Source of the DNA: Sphingobacteriales bacterium
Lineage (GTDB): Bacteria; Bacteroidota; Bacteroidia; Chitinophagales; UBA2359
Assembly (NCBI GenBank): GCA_016718845.1
Contig: JADKCK010000036.1
Coordinates: 1-55,685 of the forward strand
Direction: 5' to 3'
Length of the DNA stretch: 55,685 nt
Shown piece after piece: positions 44,060 to 54,434 of the stretch. Under the pieces are notes generated by a model. It was not told the DNA's origin. It worked only from the letters and a program-made list of their open reading frames with translations, and did no database searches. The translations under genes and the position numbers were made by a program. Within the stretch, counting starts at the first letter, position 1. Every line of letters begins with the position of its first letter.

Positions 44060-44067
44060 TACCTTTG
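44060..44067 (+). promoter_or_regulatory. -7 box upstream of the ABC transporter gene
   Basis: TACCTTTG fits TAnnTTTG, 124 bases before the start codon. Confidence 0.4.
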
Positions 44068-44191
44068 TGCGTAAATTTGGCATTTTTGTGCAACTAAGGT
44101 TTTTATCGCCCACAAACAACAAAATGAAATCTTTGTTGTTTAAAAAAATACTACGCAAATAGCTATCACACACTTTACTTAACACAACCGT

Positions 44192-45943
44192 ATGAAAATT
44201 TTATTTAGCTACCTACAGCAACAATGGAAATATGTAACTTTGGCGCTGTTATTGGGCATTGTTAACAATGTTTTTTCGCTCCTCGACCCCTATATTTATA
44301 GGCTTATTATTGATAATTATGCAACGCAACACGAAAAATACACCCCTACCCAGTTTTTTAGCGGCGTGCTTTGGCTATTAGGTGGCGTTATTTTGGTGGC
44401 AATGATTTCGCGCATTGCCAAAAATTTTCAGGATTATTTTGTGAACGTTGTGGTACAAAAAGTAGGCACACACATTTACACCGATGGTATTAGACATGCC
44501 ATAAAACTACCTTTTCAGGATTTTGAAGACCGACGAAGCGGCGAAACATTGGGTATTTTGCAAAAAGTACGCACCGACACCGAACGATTAGTAAACTCAT
44601 TTGTCAACATTATTTTTGCCGCCATGGTGGCTATTGTGTTTGTAACTATTTACTCGATACAAGTTTATTGGTTGGTAGCACCTATTTATTTAGCTACCAT
44701 ACCACTTATTATGTTTGTAAGTTTATCGCTAACAAAACGCATCAAAAAAGTACAGCAAAAAATTGTGGGCGAAACAACAAACTTAGCAGGCTCTACCACC
44801 GAGTCGTTGCGCAACATAGAGTTGGTAAAAGCCCTGGGCTTGTCCGACCAAGAAATTGCCCGTTTAAATGCCGTTACAAACCGCATATTGGGCTTAGAAC
44901 TAGAAAAAGTAAAGTATGTACGCACCATGAGTTTTGTACAAGGCACCTTTGTAAACCTTATTCGTACAGGTATGGCGTTGTTGTTTTTTTACCTTATTTA
45001 TCAAGGTAAGATGAGCGTGGGGCAATATTTTTCGCTGTTTATGTACTCGTTTTACATATTTGGGGCATTGCAAGAAATAGGTTCGTTTATCCACATTTAT
45101 CGCGAAGCCCAAGTGTCTTTCCAAAACTTTGGCAACCTGCTTGCCTTGCCCCTTGAGCCTAAACCCGCCGAACCTAAACCAATAGGCGTTTTAAGCAAAT
45201 TGCAATTCGACGATGTAAATTTTCAGCACCAAGCCGCCAACCGACGTGCTGTTAGCCACATTTCGTTTAGCATCAACAAAGGGCAAACCATTGCTTTTGT
45301 AGGTCCGTCGGGCAGTGGCAAAACCACCTTAATTAAACTTTTGTTGGGTTTGTATCGCCCGCAGCAAGGCAACATTACCTACAATGGCATTGGCTACAAC
45401 CACATCGACCTCGATTTGCTACGCGAGCAAATTGGCGTGGTGTCGCAAGATACCCAACTTTTTTCGGGCACGCTACGCGACAACTTACTGTTTGTGCAAC
45501 CCAACGCCACCGATGCCCAAATGATACAGGTATTGCAACAAGCCGCTTGCAACTCGATACTTAACCGCACCGACAAAGGCTTAGATACCATCATCGGCGA
45601 AGGCGGTATTAAGGTGTCGGGCGGCGAAAAACAACGCATATCCATAGCCCGAGCTTTGTTGCGCAATCCCACCTTGTTGGTCTTCGACGAGGCAACAGCA
45701 GCCCTCGACTCGCTCACCGAAAAAGAAATTTCGGAAACTATCCGCCAAGTATCCTCCGACCACCAACACCTAACCATCATGATAGCTCACCGACTTTCGA
45801 CTATTATGCACGCCGATATTATTTATGTAATGGAAAAAAGCTATGTGATAGAACACGGCACACACGACCAACTAATAGCACAAGGCGGGCTATATGCTGC
45901 CATGTGGCGACAACAAGTGGGCGAAGGTGAGTTGATTGGCTAA
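44192..45943 (+). CDS. ABC exporter, membrane and ATPase domains fused
   Basis: The 583-residue half-transporter has six membrane helices (about 1-320) and a C-terminal ATPase. Walker A is GPSGSGKTT (371-379), the signature is VSGGEKQR near 475, Walker B is LLVFDEAT with D499-E500, and the H-loop HRLST is near 532. It probably works as a homodimer, exporting lipids, drugs or peptides. Substrate cannot be told. It appears to be a single-gene transcription unit. Confidence 0.9.
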   Translation: MKILFSYLQQQWKYVTLALLLGIVNNVFSLLDPYIYRLIIDNYATQHEKYTPTQFFSGVLWLLGGVILVAMISRIAKNFQDYFVNVVVQKVGTHIYTDGIRHAIKLPFQDFEDRRSGETLGILQKVRTDTERLVNSFVNIIFAAMVAIVFVTIYSIQVYWLVAPIYLATIPLIMFVSLSLTKRIKKVQQKIVGETTNLAGSTTESLRNIELVKALGLSDQEIARLNAVTNRILGLELEKVKYVRTMSFVQGTFVNLIRTGMALLFFYLIYQGKMSVGQYFSLFMYSFYIFGALQEIGSFIHIYREAQVSFQNFGNLLALPLEPKPAEPKPIGVLSKLQFDDVNFQHQAANRRAVSHISFSINKGQTIAFVGPSGSGKTTLIKLLLGLYRPQQGNITYNGIGYNHIDLDLLREQIGVVSQDTQLFSGTLRDNLLFVQPNATDAQMIQVLQQAACNSILNRTDKGLDTIIGEGGIKVSGGEKQRISIARALLRNPTLLVFDEATAALDSLTEKEISETIRQVSSDHQHLTIMIAHRLSTIMHADIIYVMEKSYVIEHGTHDQLIAQGGLYAAMWRQQVGEGELIG

Positions 45944-46129
45944 AACCCCATCGCACGATCATCGGACTTTAGTGGGTAAAGGTACTATACTAAAAATTTT
46001 TTTGTTGTAAAAAAAGTAACCAACATCACATATAGGTGCAATAGTGTGTCGCTTTCCATCAACCAATTAATTGCCGCAAGTCGGGGTCTATGCCTCAAAC
46101 CACTTTGGACAGCGTCTGTGCCCAACAAA

Positions 46130-46465
46130 TTACGCTATCCGCAAACCATTTGGCACACCCTGTGTTGGCTGCAACAGCACCACCGCCCCATCGGCACCAA
46201 CCACGCCCAACACCAAACACTGCGACACAAAATTAGCTATTTGTTTTGCCGGAAAATTAACCACCGCCACCACCTGCATACCCACCAAACCATCGGGGGT
46301 ATAATGTGTAGTAATTTGCGCCGACGAGCGCCTAATGCCCAACTCATCGCCAAAATCAATACTAAGTTGATAGGCAGGCTTCCGAGCCTTCAAAAACTCC
46401 TGAGCCGTAACAATAGTGCCTACCCTAATGTCTATCTTCTCAAAATCAGACCAAGTAATCTCCAT
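46130..46465 (-). CDS. csaA: CsaA-like tRNA-binding protein
   Basis: The 111-residue protein has one OB-fold EMAP-type domain. It includes DIRVGTIVTAQEFLKARKPAYQL and GMQVVAVVNFPAKQIANF near 62-80, matching the CsaA group of small tRNA-binding or chaperone-like proteins. It lies divergently from the sensor kinase at 46546, with an 80-base shared promoter region. CAAAAATA at 46486-46493 is a possible -7 box for it. Confidence 0.88.
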   Translation of the reverse strand: MEITWSDFEKIDIRVGTIVTAQEFLKARKPAYQLSIDFGDELGIRRSSAQITTHYTPDGLVGMQVVAVVNFPAKQIANFVSQCLVLGVVGADGAVVLLQPTQGVPNGLRIA

Positions 46466-46545
46466 TTTAAAATTAGATTTAATTACAAAAATAAATACTA
46501 TTTAAATCCTAAAATAATCCCCAAAAAATTTAACAAACTATAAAA

Positions 46546-47802
46546 ATGAAAAACAGTACTATTCGTATAGTTGTTGTTTTAGGCATATTTGCTATTGCTG
46601 GCATTATTGTAGTGCAGGCATACTGGATGCTGCGCGCCTGGGATTTAAAAGAAAAACAATTAGACCAAAGCATACAAATTGTGCTCAAAAATGTTGCCGA
46701 GCGTTTAGCAGAGCGCAAAGGTAGCAAACCGCCGGTAAATACTGTTAAACAAATCTCGTCGGATTACTATTTAGTTAACCTAAACGACGAAATTGATGCT
46801 AATTGGCTTGAATATTACCTAAAAACCGAATTTAACGAGCTAAAACTTTCGCTAGATTTTGAATATGGTATTTATGATTGTAATACCGATGAAATGATGT
46901 ATGGCAACTATATAAAATCGGGAAACACAACAGAAAAAATAAAACGAAGCAAAAATTTACCTAAATACAGTAAACTTCCATATTATTTTAGTATTCACTT
47001 TCCAACGCGCAACACTTATTTAGCCTCGTCGGTACAATTGTGGATAGTGTTTTCTATAATTCTGTTTATTGCGGTTGTGTTTTTTAGCTACTCGCTGTTG
47101 TTAATTTTGCAGCAAAAACGGCTATCCGAACTTCAAAAAGATTTTATCAACAACATGACCCACGAGTTTAAAACACCTATATCTACTATACAAATTGCTA
47201 GTGGTGTTTTGCAAGAAAGTGCCGAAGTAATGGGAAACTTGCGGTTAAAACAATATGTTAAAACTATTAGCGAACAAAATGAACGCCTAAACGGACAAGT
47301 AGAAAAGGTGTTACAAATAGCCCGAATCGAAAAAAATGGTATAAAATTGCAAAAAGAAAAACTATCTTTGCACGACATTATACAGCAAGTAGTGAGTAGT
47401 GTAAATGTAAAAACCAATGGCGAAGATAGCATTGCGCTACAACTAAATGCCCAAAATAACAGTATATTTGCCGATAAAGTACACTTAACCAATATTTTGT
47501 ATAACCTGCTCGACAATGCCGCCAAATATTGTCAAACCACCCCACATATTGTTATTAACACCACCGACCAAGGCAAAGGTATTTGCTTATCTATTGCCGA
47601 TAATGGCATAGGTATTGACAGTAAGTATCAAAAACAAATATTTAATAGGTTTTTTCGGGTACCAACGGGCAACCTACACGATGTAAAAGGCTTTGGCTTA
47701 GGTTTGTTTTACGTAAAAGAAATATGCCGTACCCACGGTTGGAAAATAAAAGTACAAAGCGAACTAAACAAAGGAAGTATTTTTAGTATTTATATAAAAT
47801 AA
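46546..47802 (+). CDS. Sensor histidine kinase
   Basis: The 418-residue kinase has two membrane helices (about 7-27 and 163-187) enclosing a periplasmic sensor region of about 135 residues. HisKA follows with H206 in FINNMTHEFKTPIS, and then a HATPase domain (about 290-415; LYNLLDNAAKYC, SIADNGIGID, GFGLGLFYVKEI). It would phosphorylate the response regulator encoded 21 bases downstream. The sensed signal is unknown. Confidence 0.93.
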   Translation: MKNSTIRIVVVLGIFAIAGIIVVQAYWMLRAWDLKEKQLDQSIQIVLKNVAERLAERKGSKPPVNTVKQISSDYYLVNLNDEIDANWLEYYLKTEFNELKLSLDFEYGIYDCNTDEMMYGNYIKSGNTTEKIKRSKNLPKYSKLPYYFSIHFPTRNTYLASSVQLWIVFSIILFIAVVFFSYSLLLILQQKRLSELQKDFINNMTHEFKTPISTIQIASGVLQESAEVMGNLRLKQYVKTISEQNERLNGQVEKVLQIARIEKNGIKLQKEKLSLHDIIQQVVSSVNVKTNGEDSIALQLNAQNNSIFADKVHLTNILYNLLDNAAKYCQTTPHIVINTTDQGKGICLSIADNGIGIDSKYQKQIFNRFFRVPTGNLHDVKGFGLGLFYVKEICRTHGWKIKVQSELNKGSIFSIYIK

Positions 47803-47823
47803 AACTTTTTTAAAAAAACCACT

Positions 47824-48525
47824 ATGCACAAACCTCGCATTTTATACGTAGAAGACGACCTTAGCCTTAGTTTTGTAACGCAAGACAGTCTTGAGCTACG
47901 CGGCTACCACATAACACACTGCCTTGATGGCGAAGAAGCACTCCGCAAATTTGCCGCCGAAACCTTTGACCTTTGCATTTTAGATGTTATGTTGCCCAAA
48001 GTTGACGGCTTTTCGATAGCAAAAAAAATACGCGACACCAATACACAAATCCCTATCTTGTTTCTAAGTGCAAAATCGCTAAAAGAAGACAAAATTAAAG
48101 GACTACAAATTGGTGCCGACGATTATATCACTAAACCATATAGTATAGAAGAATTAGTGCTAAAAATAGAGATTTTTTTGCGCCGAAGTCAGGTGGCTAT
48201 ATTCCCAACAACACTATTACCTATAACCACTTTAGGTATAGGGCAATATGTACTCGATTATCCAAATCAAAAACTAAACTACCTTAATACACAACAAAAC
48301 TTAACACACCGCGAAGCCGATTTGTTGAAAATGTTGGTAGAAAATAAAAACCAAATTGTTAAACGCGATATTATATTAAAAAACATTTGGGGCGAAGACG
48401 ATTATTTCTTGGGGCGTAGTATGGATGTTTTTATATCGCGCCTGCGCAAATACTTACAACACGATGCCAATTTGCGCATCGAGAACATACATGGCGTAGG
48501 TTTTAGATTAACAGAAATTCAATAA
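47824..48525 (+). CDS. OmpR-family response regulator
   Basis: The 233-residue protein has a receiver domain (phosphoacceptor D54 in LCILDVMLPKVDG, K104 in DYITKPYS) and a C-terminal winged-helix DNA-binding domain (about 135-232; LTHREADLLKMLVENKNQIVKR, SMDVFISRLRKYL, GVGFRL). It is the partner of the adjacent kinase, from which it is separated by 21 bases. Its target genes are not visible in the window. Confidence 0.95.
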   Translation: MHKPRILYVEDDLSLSFVTQDSLELRGYHITHCLDGEEALRKFAAETFDLCILDVMLPKVDGFSIAKKIRDTNTQIPILFLSAKSLKEDKIKGLQIGADDYITKPYSIEELVLKIEIFLRRSQVAIFPTTLLPITTLGIGQYVLDYPNQKLNYLNTQQNLTHREADLLKMLVENKNQIVKRDIILKNIWGEDDYFLGRSMDVFISRLRKYLQHDANLRIENIHGVGFRLTEIQ

Positions 48526-48576
48526 ATTTTACCGTTTTTTGCCCTGTTATGATACGCAGAAAGAATATAAACGCAT

Positions 48577-48611
48577 TTTACCTGCCTATCTACATAAGAC
48601 AGGCAGGTAAA
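48577..48611. terminator. Hairpin between convergent two-component genes
   Basis: The 15-bp stem (48577-48591 with 48597-48611, TTTACCTGCCT arm) has one mismatch and a 5-base loop. It can terminate both the response regulator (plus) and the PAS kinase (minus) transcripts. Confidence 0.8.
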
Positions 48612-48681
48612 TAACAGTTTATTAGCTAATTAGTGATTGAATTACGGAACAGGAACCGTTAATATAACAGGCGAGTTATGG

Positions 48682-51600
48682 TTAATGGCTATGGTTTGAT
48701 TGAGTGACTAAATTGTTATCTTTGGCAATAGTAAAATGAAAGGTAGTGCCATGCCCGATTGTCGATTCGACCCATATTTGTCCGTGGTGTTGTTCTACTA
48801 TTTTTTTGCAGATAGCCAAACCTAAGCCGCTGCCGCTAAAATTTTTGCGGGTATGCAGGCGCCTAAATAGCAAAAATATTTTGTCGAAGTACTCGGAGCT
48901 AATACCAATGCCATTGTCGGCTACCGAAAAATGCCAATGTGTAGGCGTTTCGGAGCTGCTAATGGTTACTATTGGTGCTATATTAGGCTGATGAAACTTA
49001 ATGGCATTTTGGATTAAGTTTTGAAAAACTTGGCTAATTTTGGGTTCGTGTCCTATGATGGTATCGGGTAGTTCGCCTACATTAACAATTGCTTTTGTTT
49101 GGTGTATTAGTTCGCGGAGGTTTAGTATTGTTTTTTCGATTACAAAACTTGTTCGTATATTTTTTGCGGTATGTTCGGTGTTTACTAACGAGTATTGGAG
49201 TAAATCGTTTATAAGTCTATTCATTTGCTGTGCCGATTCGGTGATAAATCGGAGGTATTCTATTACATCGGCATTATCGGTTTTGGTTAATTTTTGTTGT
49301 AACAATTGCGAGAAACCGATGATAGAGCGTAGTGGTTCGCGGAGGTCGTGCGAGGCAACGTATGCAAAGTTTTCGAGTTCGAGGTTCGAGGATATGTATT
49401 TTTCTAGTTCTTCGTTTTTGCTTTCTAGTTCTTTTACTTTGGCGGCTAATTTTGCCTGAATTTCTTTTATCAGGGTGATGTTTCGGGCGCTAAAAATTAC
49501 TTCGTTGTTGTTAATGGCGTTTATATGTGCTTCGTATTGATTGCTAACACCATTAAACATTAGTTCGTATTCGCAAATTATCATTTCGCGGCTTTCTATT
49601 GTTTTTTTGATAAGTACAAGTAGCATATCTGCCAATGATTTAGGAAGTAGCTCATAAATACTCTTGTTTGTTATATTCTCGGGCGAAACGTAAATTTCTT
49701 TAGGTATATTTGCGGGTATATAGGCATTAAGGTATTTTCCGTTGGCATCTATATGAAACGTAAGGTCTGGAAGCGACTTTAATATGGCTTGTTGCATAGC
49801 CACACTTTGTTCAAGGGCTTGGGCGGTTTTTTTTATTGAGGTAATGTTTCGCGTGCTAAAAATTACTTCGTTGTTGTTAATGGCGTTTGCTTTGCTCTCG
49901 TAAAACAGCTCTTCGTTGTTAACAATAGCGCTATATTCGTAGGTTTCTACTTGTTTGCTGTCTAGTGCTGATAGTAAAAAATTGTATAAATTTTGTCCTG
50001 TTGGGTTAGGTATCAATTCGAGTATATTTTTACCAATTATATCGTCTTTACTTCTTCGGGTTTCTAACTCCATGGTTTGCGGTATAAAGGCATTAAGATA
50101 GGTGCCATCGCGGTGCACATGAAAAACTAGGTCGGGAATAGCATTAAGCAAGGCGCGCTGCATAGCAACACTTTGTTCAAGTGCTTGGGCAATAATTCGT
50201 TTTTCGGTAACATCTTCCATAATACTCACATCGTACAAAAGTTCGTTGTGTTCGTTGTATACACCCGATAGGTTTACATTAAGGTATCGTTTTTCGCCAT
50301 TTTTTGTTTGGATAATTCTGTTGAGGTTACTAAGTGCTTTTACTTTACCCGAAACAAAAGCGTTTCCATCTTCGGTTGTAGTTCGGGGGCTGTCGGGGTG
50401 TATGTATTCAAAAACTTTTATTTTTATGGCTTCTTGCATGGTGTAGCCTGTTAAATGGCAAAAAGCTTCGTTAAGTTCAATAATGTTTCCGTCTACATCA
50501 GCTATAACAATAGGCAAGTTATTATTTTCGAAGACCGATTTGAAGCGCATTTGGCTTTGAAGTAAGTTGTTTTCTTGTTCTTTTTGTTCGGTAATGTCAA
50601 ACATAAGCCCATACAAAAACCATTGTTCGCCTTTTTTATCAAAGTATTGCCCTTTTTCGTGTATCCAGCGTATGCTTCCATTGGCATGTCGTATACGGTA
50701 ATATTCGTTAAAAGTATCGCCAAGTTTTAGTTTGCCGTTGTTTGTATAGGCATCTACCAATTTAACATAATCACTTTCTATTATTATATTAGAAAAAGAC
50801 ACTTTATTGTCAATAAAATCTTGTGCTTTATAGCCTGTTAGCTCTTCTACTTGTTGGCTTAGGTATAGCATTGTCCAGTGGTCATCTTCGATACAGTGGT
50901 ATACCACGCCGGGTATATTTTTTACCAAACTGCTATACATTAACTCACTTTTTTGCAGTTCAAGTTCTTTTTGTTTGCGTTGTGTTACATCAATCACCAT
51001 ACCCATTGTGTATAAGGGTTGATGTTGTTCGCTGTAAATAATATTAGCTGTTAGCTCGCCGTTTATTATCGAACCATCTTTTTTTATGTATTTTTTTTCC
51101 ATAAAAAAAGCATCTTCTTTGTTCAATAATTTTTGCTTTACTATTTGTTTGTTGGGCTGTATATAATCGGGGTGCGAAATTTCAGATATATTCATTTTCT
51201 TTAACTCTTGTTCGGTATAACCAAACAATTTACAAGCTTTGGTATTTGCTGTTCGTATGTTCCAATCCATGTCGCATAAAACAATGGCAATGGGGCTAAG
51301 TTGGTAAATACTTTCAAAACGAATTTCTAAATCGTGTAATTGCTTTTCGGCTTGTTTTCGTTCGGTAATATTTTCAAATACGCCCAATTCGTACTCAAAA
51401 TTGCCCAATTCGTCAACAACTGTTGTTATATGAACATTTACATATAAAAAGTTTCCATTTTTTAATACTGCTTTTCGTTCTACTTGCACATGGTCAATTT
51501 CGCCTCTGTACATTTGCTCACGTTCTGATTGTTTTATAAATAAATTATCACTTGAATATATGTCAATTACATTCATTTTTAACATTTCATCGCGCGAGTA

Positions 51601-51717
51601 ACCTGTCAAGCGACACATAGCATCGTTGACCTCAATAAATTGTTCATCTTTGTTAACAAAAGCCATTCCTAGGCTGTTGCGTTCAAAAAAAGTTTGGAAT
51701 TGACTATTAATTATCAT
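48682..51717 (-). CDS. Multi-PAS sensor histidine kinase
   Basis: The 1011-residue protein lacks a membrane helix and is probably cytoplasmic. It has about six PAS/PAC units (about 5-120, 128-250, 255-385, 390-510, 515-640 and 645-770), followed by HisKA with H790 (FAYVASHDLREPLRS) and HATPase (about 875-1000; QNLIQNAIKFHQ, VADNGIGIS, SGLGLAICKKIVEQH). Units 5 and 6 are near-duplicates (both with QALEQSVAMQ and AINNNEVIFS.RNIT). It may sense redox, small molecules or light through PAS cofactors. No response regulator is adjacent on this strand. Confidence 0.93.
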   Translation of the reverse strand: MIINSQFQTFFERNSLGMAFVNKDEQFIEVNDAMCRLTGYSRDEMLKMNVIDIYSSDNLFIKQSEREQMYRGEIDHVQVERKAVLKNGNFLYVNVHITTVVDELGNFEYELGVFENITERKQAEKQLHDLEIRFESIYQLSPIAIVLCDMDWNIRTANTKACKLFGYTEQELKKMNISEISHPDYIQPNKQIVKQKLLNKEDAFFMEKKYIKKDGSIINGELTANIIYSEQHQPLYTMGMVIDVTQRKQKELELQKSELMYSSLVKNIPGVVYHCIEDDHWTMLYLSQQVEELTGYKAQDFIDNKVSFSNIIIESDYVKLVDAYTNNGKLKLGDTFNEYYRIRHANGSIRWIHEKGQYFDKKGEQWFLYGLMFDITEQKEQENNLLQSQMRFKSVFENNNLPIVIADVDGNIIELNEAFCHLTGYTMQEAIKIKVFEYIHPDSPRTTTEDGNAFVSGKVKALSNLNRIIQTKNGEKRYLNVNLSGVYNEHNELLYDVSIMEDVTEKRIIAQALEQSVAMQRALLNAIPDLVFHVHRDGTYLNAFIPQTMELETRRSKDDIIGKNILELIPNPTGQNLYNFLLSALDSKQVETYEYSAIVNNEELFYESKANAINNNEVIFSTRNITSIKKTAQALEQSVAMQQAILKSLPDLTFHIDANGKYLNAYIPANIPKEIYVSPENITNKSIYELLPKSLADMLLVLIKKTIESREMIICEYELMFNGVSNQYEAHINAINNNEVIFSARNITLIKEIQAKLAAKVKELESKNEELEKYISSNLELENFAYVASHDLREPLRSIIGFSQLLQQKLTKTDNADVIEYLRFITESAQQMNRLINDLLQYSLVNTEHTAKNIRTSFVIEKTILNLRELIHQTKAIVNVGELPDTIIGHEPKISQVFQNLIQNAIKFHQPNIAPIVTISSSETPTHWHFSVADNGIGISSEYFDKIFLLFRRLHTRKNFSGSGLGLAICKKIVEQHHGQIWVESTIGHGTTFHFTIAKDNNLVTQSNHSH

Positions 51718-51728
51718 ATATAAATAGG

Positions 51729-54257
51729 TTACTCTTGAAAATACACTCTTTTTACTCGCCCCGAAACACCCGTTAGTATTTCGTAGGCAATGGTGTTTGC
51801 CCAGTGTGCTACTTGCTGAACCGGCAATTTTTCGCCAAAAACAATTACTTCATCGCCTTCTTGCACATTATCAATATGGCTTATGTCTAACATAGTCATA
51901 TCCATACAAACATTGCCTACAATAGGGGCTAATTGTCCGTTTATCCACATTTTGCCCTTGCCATTACTTAGGCAACGCGGTAATCCATCGCCATAGCCAA
52001 TACTAATAGTGGCTATTTTAGTAGTTTGATGCAACACTCCTCGGCGGCTGTATCCTACGGTTTCGGTGGGTGCCAGTTTTTTTATTTGCGAGATGTATGT
52101 TTTTAAGGTGCTTACATTCATCAAATCGCGTTGTATAGTACCCGTTGAATCTACACCATAACAACCAATACCTAAGCGTACCATGTCCATTTGTGCATTG
52201 GCACTAAACCTAATAATGCCTGCTGTATTCAATATGTGGCGCATTATTTTATACGGCGTTTGGTTTTGTATTACTTGGTGTATACTATTAAATAGACTAA
52301 TTTGTTGCTGAGTAAACACATCGTGCTCGGTGCTATCGGTGGCTGCCAAGTGCGAAAAAACCGAAGCAATGCGTAATGTATCGTTGTTTTTTAGCGTTTG
52401 TACTAACTTGTCAATATCGGTTTCTTCAAAACCTAAGCGGTGCATACCAGTATCTATTTTTAAATGTATATAAGGTATGCTTTTAGCTATTTGTGCTTTG
52501 TTAAGATACAGCAAAAAGCGTTCCCATTTTTGCAAATGCGACAACGAGTATATTTCGGGTTCTAATTTATACCGCACAATTGCCTCAAAAGTGTTGGGTT
52601 GTGGGTTCATTACCATAATGGGCAATTTTATACCTGCTTTTCGCAAGGCTACGCCCTCGTCGGTATAGGCAACAGCCAAATAATCAACTTTGTTGTATTG
52701 CAATATATTAGCAACTTCGGCTCCGCCACTACCATAACCAAATGCTTTTACCATTACCATTAGTTTGGTATCGGGTTGCAATAGTTGCCTGTATACTTTT
52801 ATGTTGTGGGCAATGGCATTTAGGTTAATTTCGAGGGTGGTGGTGTGTATTTTTTGCACTAATAGTTGTGCAATATTTTCAAAAGCAAAAGTTCGGGCGC
52901 CTTTAAGCAAAATAGTTTGGTTTTCGAAAAGCAAATTTGCTGCCAAAAATTGGGCAGTATTGGCATAAAACTGGGCATTTATTTGTTTAAACAAAATTTT
53001 GTTGGCACTTATTTTGTTGCCAATGCCTATAAAATGGTCAATTTTATGTTGTATTACTAAATCGGCTACCGCCTTATACAATTGCTTGCTGTGTTGTCCG
53101 CTTTCTAAAATATCCGATAAAATAAGTGTTTTTTGTGGTAACTGTTGTTGCTGTGCTAAAAAATCGAGGGCAATTGCCAACGATTGCAGGTCGGCATTAT
53201 AGGCATCGTTGATAACCACACAGTTGTTAATGCCTGCTTTAAGCTCTAAACGCATGGCAATAGGCTGTAAGTGTTTCATTTGCCGTTCAATATCGGTTAA
53301 ACTAAGCCCTAGCTGCAAACACAATAAACAGGTATGAATGGCGTTTTCTATGGCGGCATCGTCGCTAAAAGGTATTTGTATGTTCAATGGTTTTTGCCTA
53401 AAAATAGTACTAATGCGTGTGTGCTGTGGGTGTTTATCAATGGCAAAATACAATATTGGGCTATTTGAGCATAACAATTTGTTGGTAGACCATGCCAAAG
53501 TTTCGAAACCATATTGGCTATTATTTTGTTGTTTTAATTGGGCAATGCAGTCGGTAATTAACGCATAATCGGCTCGATAAATCAAGCATTTTACATTTTT
53601 AAACAACTGTAGTTTTTCAAAAACTTTTAGTTTTTGCGTTTCAAAACCTTTGCTATGTGCGGTGCCAATATTGGTAAAAATGCCTATAGTGGGTTGTATA
53701 ATGGTTTGCAAACGTGCCATTTCGGTGGGTTGCGAAATACCCGCCTCGAATATAGCTAATTGGTGTTGGCTGCTCATTTGCCAAACCGACAAAGGTACGC
53801 CTACCTGCGAGTTATAACTTTGCGGGCTGCGAACCACATAATATTGTTTGTGCAACAACTGAAACAGCCACTCTTTAACCACCGTTTTGCCATTGCTACC
53901 CGTTATGCCTATCACAGGTATGTTAAATTGTTGCCTATGGTAGCTTGCCAACTGTTGCAAAGCTGTTACTGTATCTGCCACCAAAACCACATTGGCATTG
54001 GGCAACAAATGTGGGTCTATGGCTTGGCTAACCACAAAATTGCGCACCCCTTTTTCGTACACTTCTGTCAAAAATTTATGGGCATTATAATGCTCGCCCA
54101 CAATAGCAAAAAACAAAGCAGTTTCTGGAAAAGTAATCTGGCGGCTGTCTAACAACAACCGGTTAATAACCAACTCGGCTCTACACAAATCTATAATGTC
54201 TCCTTGCACAATAGCTGCAATTTGAACAAAAGTATACGAAACAATAGATGTGGACAT
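51729..54257 (-). CDS. Bifunctional MurF ligase / alanine racemase
   Basis: The 842-residue fusion has an N-terminal MurF (about 1-460), which joins D-Ala-D-Ala to UDP-MurNAc-tripeptide. Its ATP-binding loop is GITGSNGKTVVKEWL near 115-130. The C-terminal PLP alanine racemase (about 470-842) makes D-alanine, with PLP lysine K504 in MVKAFGYGSGG. This fusion is a known Bacteroidota arrangement supplying both the substrate and the ligase for cell-wall precursors. It ends 11 bases before the start codon of the PAS kinase, so the two are probably co-transcribed. Confidence 0.95.
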   Translation of the reverse strand: MSTSIVSYTFVQIAAIVQGDIIDLCRAELVINRLLLDSRQITFPETALFFAIVGEHYNAHKFLTEVYEKGVRNFVVSQAIDPHLLPNANVVLVADTVTALQQLASYHRQQFNIPVIGITGSNGKTVVKEWLFQLLHKQYYVVRSPQSYNSQVGVPLSVWQMSSQHQLAIFEAGISQPTEMARLQTIIQPTIGIFTNIGTAHSKGFETQKLKVFEKLQLFKNVKCLIYRADYALITDCIAQLKQQNNSQYGFETLAWSTNKLLCSNSPILYFAIDKHPQHTRISTIFRQKPLNIQIPFSDDAAIENAIHTCLLCLQLGLSLTDIERQMKHLQPIAMRLELKAGINNCVVINDAYNADLQSLAIALDFLAQQQQLPQKTLILSDILESGQHSKQLYKAVADLVIQHKIDHFIGIGNKISANKILFKQINAQFYANTAQFLAANLLFENQTILLKGARTFAFENIAQLLVQKIHTTTLEINLNAIAHNIKVYRQLLQPDTKLMVMVKAFGYGSGGAEVANILQYNKVDYLAVAYTDEGVALRKAGIKLPIMVMNPQPNTFEAIVRYKLEPEIYSLSHLQKWERFLLYLNKAQIAKSIPYIHLKIDTGMHRLGFEETDIDKLVQTLKNNDTLRIASVFSHLAATDSTEHDVFTQQQISLFNSIHQVIQNQTPYKIMRHILNTAGIIRFSANAQMDMVRLGIGCYGVDSTGTIQRDLMNVSTLKTYISQIKKLAPTETVGYSRRGVLHQTTKIATISIGYGDGLPRCLSNGKGKMWINGQLAPIVGNVCMDMTMLDISHIDNVQEGDEVIVFGEKLPVQQVAHWANTIAYEILTGVSGRVKRVYFQE

Positions 54258-54401
54258 AATAAATACAAATAATTGATAACAGGCAAGTAGTGATAACTAA
54301 ATATGCAACGGGCATTTTTTTATACTTATAACATAAAACATCTATCACCTAAATACAGGTGCTTAAAATGCTAGCTTGTTAGTTGGGCATCTTTTAGCGC
54401 T

Positions 54402-54434
54402 CAAAGATAGTGCAATGTGACAAATTATTGACAA
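54402..54434 (-). promoter_or_regulatory. Promoter of murF-alr
   Basis: On the minus strand, a TTG (complement of CAA at 54432-54434), a 22-base spacer and TATCTTTG (CAAAGATA at 54402-54409) fit the Bacteroidota promoter. The start codon is about 145 bases further on. It overlaps the possible 5' end of the ridA-like gene. Confidence 0.5.

Noticed and set aside
45990..46035. Fifth mobile-element copy near the end of the ABC exporter gene
   Set aside because: Only a T/A-rich string with AAAAAAAGTAACC resembles the element hairpin. Ends and duplication are missing.
46046..46543. Long plus-strand frame opposite csaA
   Set aside because: It is the antisense of a clear CsaA protein and has no recognisable domains.
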